A stretch of DNA of 27,350 bases from an uncultured Ruminococcus sp. (GTDB lineage: Bacteria > Bacillota > Clostridia > Lachnospirales > Lachnospiraceae): positions 1 through 27,350 of the forward strand of contig UQVC01000032.1 in assembly GCA_900544395.1 (NCBI GenBank). The letters are read 5' to 3'. Within the stretch, counting starts at the first letter, position 1. Each line of letters starts with the position of its first letter. Positions 23,885 to 27,350 of this stretch are shown here, piece after piece. The notes beneath the pieces were generated by a model. The model had not been told where the DNA came from, made no database searches, and was given only the letters and a program-made list of their open reading frames with translations. The position numbers were made by a program, and so were the translations under genes.

Positions 23885-23913
23885 TTGCAAAACCTAAAAA
23901 ACTATGCTATTAT
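23885..23913 (+). promoter_or_regulatory. Strong promoter of rpmE
   Basis: -35 TTGCAA (23885-23890), a 17-base spacer and an extended -10 TGCTATTAT (hexamer 23908-23913) lie 53 bases before the rpmE start codon. Confidence 0.65.
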
Positions 23914-23965
23914 GGGATAGCTGTTTAGAGATTAAATAATAATTTAAAATAGAGAGGTGAAAATC

Positions 23966-24166
23966 ATGAGAGAAGGAATCCATCCAGAGTACCATCAGGC
24001 AACAGTAACTTGTAACTGTGGAAACACATTCGTAACAGGATCTACAAACGAGAGCATTCACGTAGAAATCTGTTCAAAATGTCATCCATTCTATACAGGT
24101 CAGCAGAAAGCTGCTCAGGCTCGCGGACGTGTTGACAAGTTCAACAAAAAATATGGTATTAAATAA
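23966..24166 (+). CDS. rpmE: 50S ribosomal protein L31, type A (zinc-binding)
   Basis: Ribosomal protein of 66 residues at the 50S/30S interface. It is the zinc-binding form: Cys16 and Cys18 (CNCG), with Cys36 and Cys39 (CSKC). The second half has the usual HPFYTGQQK and DKFNKKYG segments. I use ATG 23966 (MREGIHPEY); a GTG nine bases earlier overlaps the GAGAGG ribosome site. The terminator directly after suggests that much of its mRNA is monocistronic, though read-through into the DUF1385 gene is possible. The zinc-free paralogue used under zinc starvation is not in this window. Confidence 0.97.
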   Translation: MREGIHPEYHQATVTCNCGNTFVTGSTNESIHVEICSKCHPFYTGQQKAAQARGRVDKFNKKYGIK

Positions 24167-24179
24167 GAAAAGATTATGG

Positions 24180-24212
24180 CAGGCTGAGGTGAATGTATCT
24201 CAGCCTGTTTTT
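24180..24212 (+). terminator. Intrinsic terminator after rpmE
   Basis: CAGGCTGAG (24180-24188) pairs perfectly with CTCAGCCTG (24199-24207) around a 10-base loop, followed by TTTTT (24208-24212). Confidence 0.9.
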
Positions 24213-24238
24213 CGTATACAGAAAAGCAGGAGGGCAGT

Positions 24239-25198
24239 ATGAAGTCATCAAATATAGGGGGACAGGCAGTGCTGGAAGGGATTATGATGAAAAATAAGAC
24301 CAGATATGCAGTGGCTGTCAGAAAACCAGATCAGGAGATAGAGGTCTGTGTGAAAGAGTATCGGGGCATCATCCCATGGCAGGGAGTTTATAAAATCCCG
24401 TTTATTCGTGGAATCTTCAATTTTATAGATTCGCTTGTTTTAGGTATGAAGACTTTGACATATTCAGCCAGTTTTTTCGAGGAAGAGGAAGGAGAGATCC
24501 TGACAGAAAAAGAGGCGCAGAAACAGGAGAAGCAGGAAAAGATCGTGATGGGACTTACCATGGCATTTTCGGTTGTGGCAGCGGTCGGGATTTTCATGGT
24601 CTTTCCTTATTTTTTAAGCGGTCTGCTCAAACCGTATATTTCTTCCAGAGGTGTGCTTACGACACTGGAAGGTGTGATCCGAATGGTTGTTTTTCTTTTA
24701 TATCTCAGTCTGATCTCCAGAATGAAAGATATTCAAAGGACGTTCATGTATCATGGTGCAGAGCATAAGTGTATCAACTGTATTGAGCATGGAATGCCTC
24801 TTACGGTTGAAAATGTAAGAAAGAGTTCCAGACAGCATAAGCGCTGTGGAACCAGTTTTTTGTTTTTTGTGATGATCGTGAGTATTATCGTATGCTTTTT
24901 TATCACGGCAGAATCCCAGGCATTGAAAGTGGGGCTTCGGATCGCGCTGATGCCTCTGATCGCAGGGATTTCTTATGAGATCATTCGGCTGGCGGGAAAC
25001 AGTGAGAATCCGGTTGTCAACGCTTTGAGTCAGCTGGGGATGTGGGTGCAGAATATGACGACGAAGGAGCCGGATGACAGTATGATCGAAGTGGCGATCC
25101 GGGCAGTGGAAGAAGTATTCGACTGGAAAGCATATCTGGAAGAAAATTTCAGCCAGAAAGAACAGTCGGCAGATTTGCAGGAGGAATGTGCTTTATGA
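24239..25198 (+). CDS. DUF1385 family membrane protein (YqhQ-like)
   Basis: Integral membrane protein of 319 residues, homologous to B. subtilis YqhQ. The conserved N-terminus reads IGGQAVLEGIMMKNKTRYAVAVRKP. About four membrane helices follow (near 100-130, 140-165, 205-225 and 235-255), with the conserved motif MYHGAEHKCINCIEHG before the third and SRQHKRCGTSFLF next to it. The His and Cys residues there suggest a metal or active site, but the function is not established as far as I know. AGGAGGG lies before the ATG. Its stop overlaps the prmC start by four bases (ATGA), and the placement next to prmC-prfA is widely conserved in Firmicutes. Confidence 0.9.
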   Translation: MKSSNIGGQAVLEGIMMKNKTRYAVAVRKPDQEIEVCVKEYRGIIPWQGVYKIPFIRGIFNFIDSLVLGMKTLTYSASFFEEEEGEILTEKEAQKQEKQEKIVMGLTMAFSVVAAVGIFMVFPYFLSGLLKPYISSRGVLTTLEGVIRMVVFLLYLSLISRMKDIQRTFMYHGAEHKCINCIEHGMPLTVENVRKSSRQHKRCGTSFLFFVMIVSIIVCFFITAESQALKVGLRIALMPLIAGISYEIIRLAGNSENPVVNALSQLGMWVQNMTTKEPDDSMIEVAIRAVEEVFDWKAYLEENFSQKEQSADLQEECAL

Positions 25199-26055
25199 CA
25201 TGGAAACAGGCGTGGCAGAAAGGAGCGCAGATCTTACAGGAAGCCGGTATTTCAGAATATGATCTGGATGCCTGGTATCTGCTGGAGCATGTGACCGGGA
25301 TCACAAAGGCTTCTTATTATATGGAGCCGGGGCATCCCATGCATCCGGAAGAGGAGAAGGCGTATCAGGAATTGATCCAAAAGAGAAAAAACAGGATTCC
25401 GCTGCAGTATCTGACAGGGGTGCAGGCATTTATGGGGTTGGAATTTGAGGTGAATGAGCATGTGCTGATCCCGAGGCAGGATACAGAAGTTCTGGTGGAA
25501 ACCGCTTTGGAGGTGTGCAGAAACGACGGGGCAGAGAATCTTCATCTTCTGGATATGTGTACAGGTTCCGGCTGTATTTTATTAAGTCTGCTGCATGGAT
25601 TACAAGCCAGAGCAGTATCTGGTGTGGGAGTGGATGTTTCCAAAGAGGCGCTTCTTGTAGCCCAAAGAAATGCAAAGAAACTGAAAATTCCGGCAAAGTT
25701 TTTAGAGAGTGATCTGTTTGAACAGGTAGAGGGGATGTATGACGTGATCGTATCCAATCCTCCGTATATCAGGACTTCCGTGATTGAAACACTGCAGGAA
25801 GAAGTGAAAGATCACGATCCTTATCTTGCATTAGATGGCAAAGAAGACGGATTGTATTTTTACCGAAAAATCATCGGACAGGCACCAAAGTATCTGAAGG
25901 CAGGCGGATGGCTGCTGTTTGAGATCGGTTCTGATCAGGGAGAAGAGGTAAGACAGCTGATGGAACAGAACGGGTACACGCAGATCTGCGTGAAAAAGGA
26001 TCTGGCAGGTCTTGACCGCGTGGTCTTTGGCGTGTATGATAGGAACGATAAGTAA
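25195..26055 (+). CDS. prmC: Release factor glutamine N5-methyltransferase
   Basis: Methylates the glutamine of the GGQ motif of release factors RF1 and RF2, using S-adenosylmethionine. Of 286 residues, the N-terminal helical domain covers about 1-75. The SAM-binding fold starts at LLDMCTGSGCILLSLL, and the catalytic NPPY is at 188-191. The conserved RIPLQYLTG segment stands between the two. ATG 25195 overlaps the DUF1385 stop (ATGA) and has GGAGGAATG upstream; the frame from 25186 adds only three residues. Its substrate gene prfA follows 20 bases later, so enzyme and target are made together. Confidence 0.95.
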   Translation: MTWKQAWQKGAQILQEAGISEYDLDAWYLLEHVTGITKASYYMEPGHPMHPEEEKAYQELIQKRKNRIPLQYLTGVQAFMGLEFEVNEHVLIPRQDTEVLVETALEVCRNDGAENLHLLDMCTGSGCILLSLLHGLQARAVSGVGVDVSKEALLVAQRNAKKLKIPAKFLESDLFEQVEGMYDVIVSNPPYIRTSVIETLQEEVKDHDPYLALDGKEDGLYFYRKIIGQAPKYLKAGGWLLFEIGSDQGEEVRQLMEQNGYTQICVKKDLAGLDRVVFGVYDRNDK

Positions 26056-26075
26056 TAGAAAGGACGAGGAAAGAG

Positions 26076-27149
26076 ATGTTTGATAAATTAGAGGATTTAC
26101 TGATCCGCTATGAGGAAGTAATGGGCGAGCTTCAGGAGCCGGGTGTTGCAAACGATCCCGAGCGTTTCCGAAAGCTGATGAAAGAACAAAGTGATCTTGC
26201 TCCGATCGTAGAAGCATATAATGAATATAAGCAGTGTAAGCAGAATATAGAAGACAGTTTGATGATGCTGGAAGAAGAGTCTGACGAAGAAATGCGGGAA
26301 CTGGCAAAGGAAGAATTAAATGAATCCAAAGCCAGAGTGGAAGAACTGGAGCAGGAATTAAAGATCTTGCTGCTTCCAAAAGACCCGAATGATGACAAGA
26401 ACGTAATCGTAGAGATCCGTGCCGGTGCCGGCGGTGACGAGGCAGCGCTGTTTGCAGCTGAAGTGTATCGGATGTATGTGCATTATGCAGAAAGCCGCAG
26501 ATGGAGAACGGAGATGATCTCTCTCAATGAAAATGGGATCGGCGGATTCAAAGAGTGTGTGTTCATGATCACAGGACAGGGCGCATATTCCCGTATGAAA
26601 TATGAAAGTGGAGTGCACCGTGTACAGCGTGTACCGGAGACCGAGAGCGGCGGCCGGATCCATACTTCGACGATCACAGTCGCAGTGATGCCTGAGGCAG
26701 AAGATGTGGACGTTGTGATCGATGATAAAGATATCCGGATTGATGTCATGAGAGCATCCGGAAATGGAGGGCAATGTGTAAACACTACAGACTCCGCAGT
26801 GCGTCTGACCCACTATCCAACAGGAATCGTGATCTACAGCCAGACAGAAAAATCACAGCTGCAGAATAAAGAAAAGGCATTTCGTCTGCTTCGTTCCAAG
26901 TTGTATGAATTGGAGCTGGAAAAACAGCAGTCCGCAGAGGCAGAGGCGAGAAGAAGTCAGATCGGTACAGGGGATCGTTCTGAGAAGATCAGAACCTATA
27001 ACTTCCCGCAGGGACGTGTAACGGATCACAGGATTAAACTGACCCTGCACAAGCTGGATACGATCTTGAATGGAGATTTGGATGAGGTGATCGACAGTTT
27101 GATCGCAGCAGATCAAAGTGCAAAACTCGCGAATATGAATGAACAATAG
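26076..27149 (+). CDS. prfA: Peptide chain release factor 1
   Basis: RF1 ends translation at UAA and UAG. The length of 357 residues is standard. The stop-codon reading tripeptide is P187-E188-T189 in RVPETESGGRIHTS, the P-x-T form of RF1 rather than the SPF of RF2. The hydrolysis motif GGQ is at 231-233, followed by Cys rather than His, within SGNGGQCVNTTDSAVR. An N-terminal coiled-coil domain precedes (about 1-105). Gln233 is the expected target of the PrmC encoded just upstream. A terminator follows 15 bases after the stop, so this closes the DUF1385-prmC-prfA unit. Confidence 0.97.
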   Translation: MFDKLEDLLIRYEEVMGELQEPGVANDPERFRKLMKEQSDLAPIVEAYNEYKQCKQNIEDSLMMLEEESDEEMRELAKEELNESKARVEELEQELKILLLPKDPNDDKNVIVEIRAGAGGDEAALFAAEVYRMYVHYAESRRWRTEMISLNENGIGGFKECVFMITGQGAYSRMKYESGVHRVQRVPETESGGRIHTSTITVAVMPEAEDVDVVIDDKDIRIDVMRASGNGGQCVNTTDSAVRLTHYPTGIVIYSQTEKSQLQNKEKAFRLLRSKLYELELEKQQSAEAEARRSQIGTGDRSEKIRTYNFPQGRVTDHRIKLTLHKLDTILNGDLDEVIDSLIAADQSAKLANMNEQ

Positions 27150-27164
27150 AATATAGAAACAGGA

Positions 27165-27209
27165 TAGAAATCGGTTTTACAGATGAAAATGTAGCCGATT
27201 TCTATTTTT
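27165..27209 (+). terminator. Intrinsic terminator after prfA
   Basis: TAGAAATCGG (27165-27174) pairs perfectly with CCGATTTCTA (27195-27204) around a 20-base loop and is followed by TTTTT (27205-27209). Confidence 0.88.
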
Positions 27210-27267
27210 GTGATTCAAAGATATCATGTTTATAATTTGCCATAGGATAAAACTTTTGCCAGTTGTT

Positions 27268-27296
27268 TTGCGTTTCTAAAAAGAATATGCTATACT
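27268..27296 (+). promoter_or_regulatory. Promoter reading out of the window
   Basis: -35 TTGCGT (27268-27273), a 17-base spacer and extended -10 TGCTATACT (hexamer 27291-27296) point to a gene starting beyond the right edge. No start codon with a ribosome site is seen before base 27350. Confidence 0.5.
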
Positions 27297-27350
27297 CTCA
27301 TCTTTGACAGTTGATTAGTTAAAAAAGTGCCATAATCCCTGTAAATACAA

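Noticed and set aside
1..27350. CRISPR array, tRNA or rRNA gene, transposase, phage integrase, toxin-antitoxin pair
   Set aside because: No repeat-spacer pattern, cloverleaf, terminal inverted repeats or matching protein families were seen on either strand; the gene content is core-like throughout.

Overview
The window reads as an ordinary chromosomal segment of a low-to-moderate GC Gram-positive anaerobe of the class Clostridia, most likely family Lachnospiraceae. The basis is protein character (a CBS/DRTGG-type family II pyrophosphatase, a DUF4364 protein, a DUF1385/YqhQ protein, class II GalT, a CX11CX2C radical SAM protein), strong AGGAGG ribosome binding sites and the gene order rpmE - DUF1385 - prmC - prfA, which is common in Firmicutes. 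Species cannot be fixed by reading alone. I see no tRNA, rRNA, CRISPR array, insertion sequence or prophage.

Layout, left to right. (1) 1-3277: the 3' part of dnaJ, then a convergent glycogen debranching enzyme gene (glgX-like). (2) 3454-5778: a MATE efflux transporter and an NBP35/Mrp-type iron-sulfur P-loop ATPase, each with its own likely promoter. (3) 5779-8942: a 325-nt non-coding stretch carrying inverted repeats and a promoter, then a three-gene TRAP transporter (dctP, dctQ, dctM), closed by a long two-way terminator. (4) 9029-12177: a two-domain S1 protein (minus strand) divergent from a regulatory CBS/DRTGG pyrophosphatase and a flavin reductase-like protein. (5) 12251-16688: galK-galT (minus strand) divergent from an AraC-type regulator, followed by a polysaccharide deacetylase gene broken by a one-base frameshift. 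(6) 16713-18770: tcdA and rarA. (7) 18747-21326 (minus strand): malic enzyme, radical SAM protein and DUF4364 protein, tightly coupled and converging on rarA with overlapping 3' ends. (8) 21568-27149: rho, a formate/nitrite-family channel, rpmE, DUF1385 protein, prmC and prfA; the last 200 bases hold a terminator and a promoter for a gene beyond the window.

How the genes work together. Carbon metabolism is represented by glgX (alpha-glucan debranching), galKT (Leloir pathway), a TRAP importer for an unidentified organic acid, and malic enzyme (malate to pyruvate). Information processing is represented by rho, L31, PrmC with its substrate RF1, TcdA (tRNA ct6A), RarA and an S1 protein. No gene set here stands out as a wholly new system. 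The points most worth a second look are the apparently interlocked terminators of the convergent rarA and DUF4364 genes, the frameshifted deacetylase, the inverted repeats upstream of the TRAP operon, and the coupled malic enzyme/radical SAM/DUF4364 operon. All terminator and promoter calls were made by eye; no folding or database search was run.
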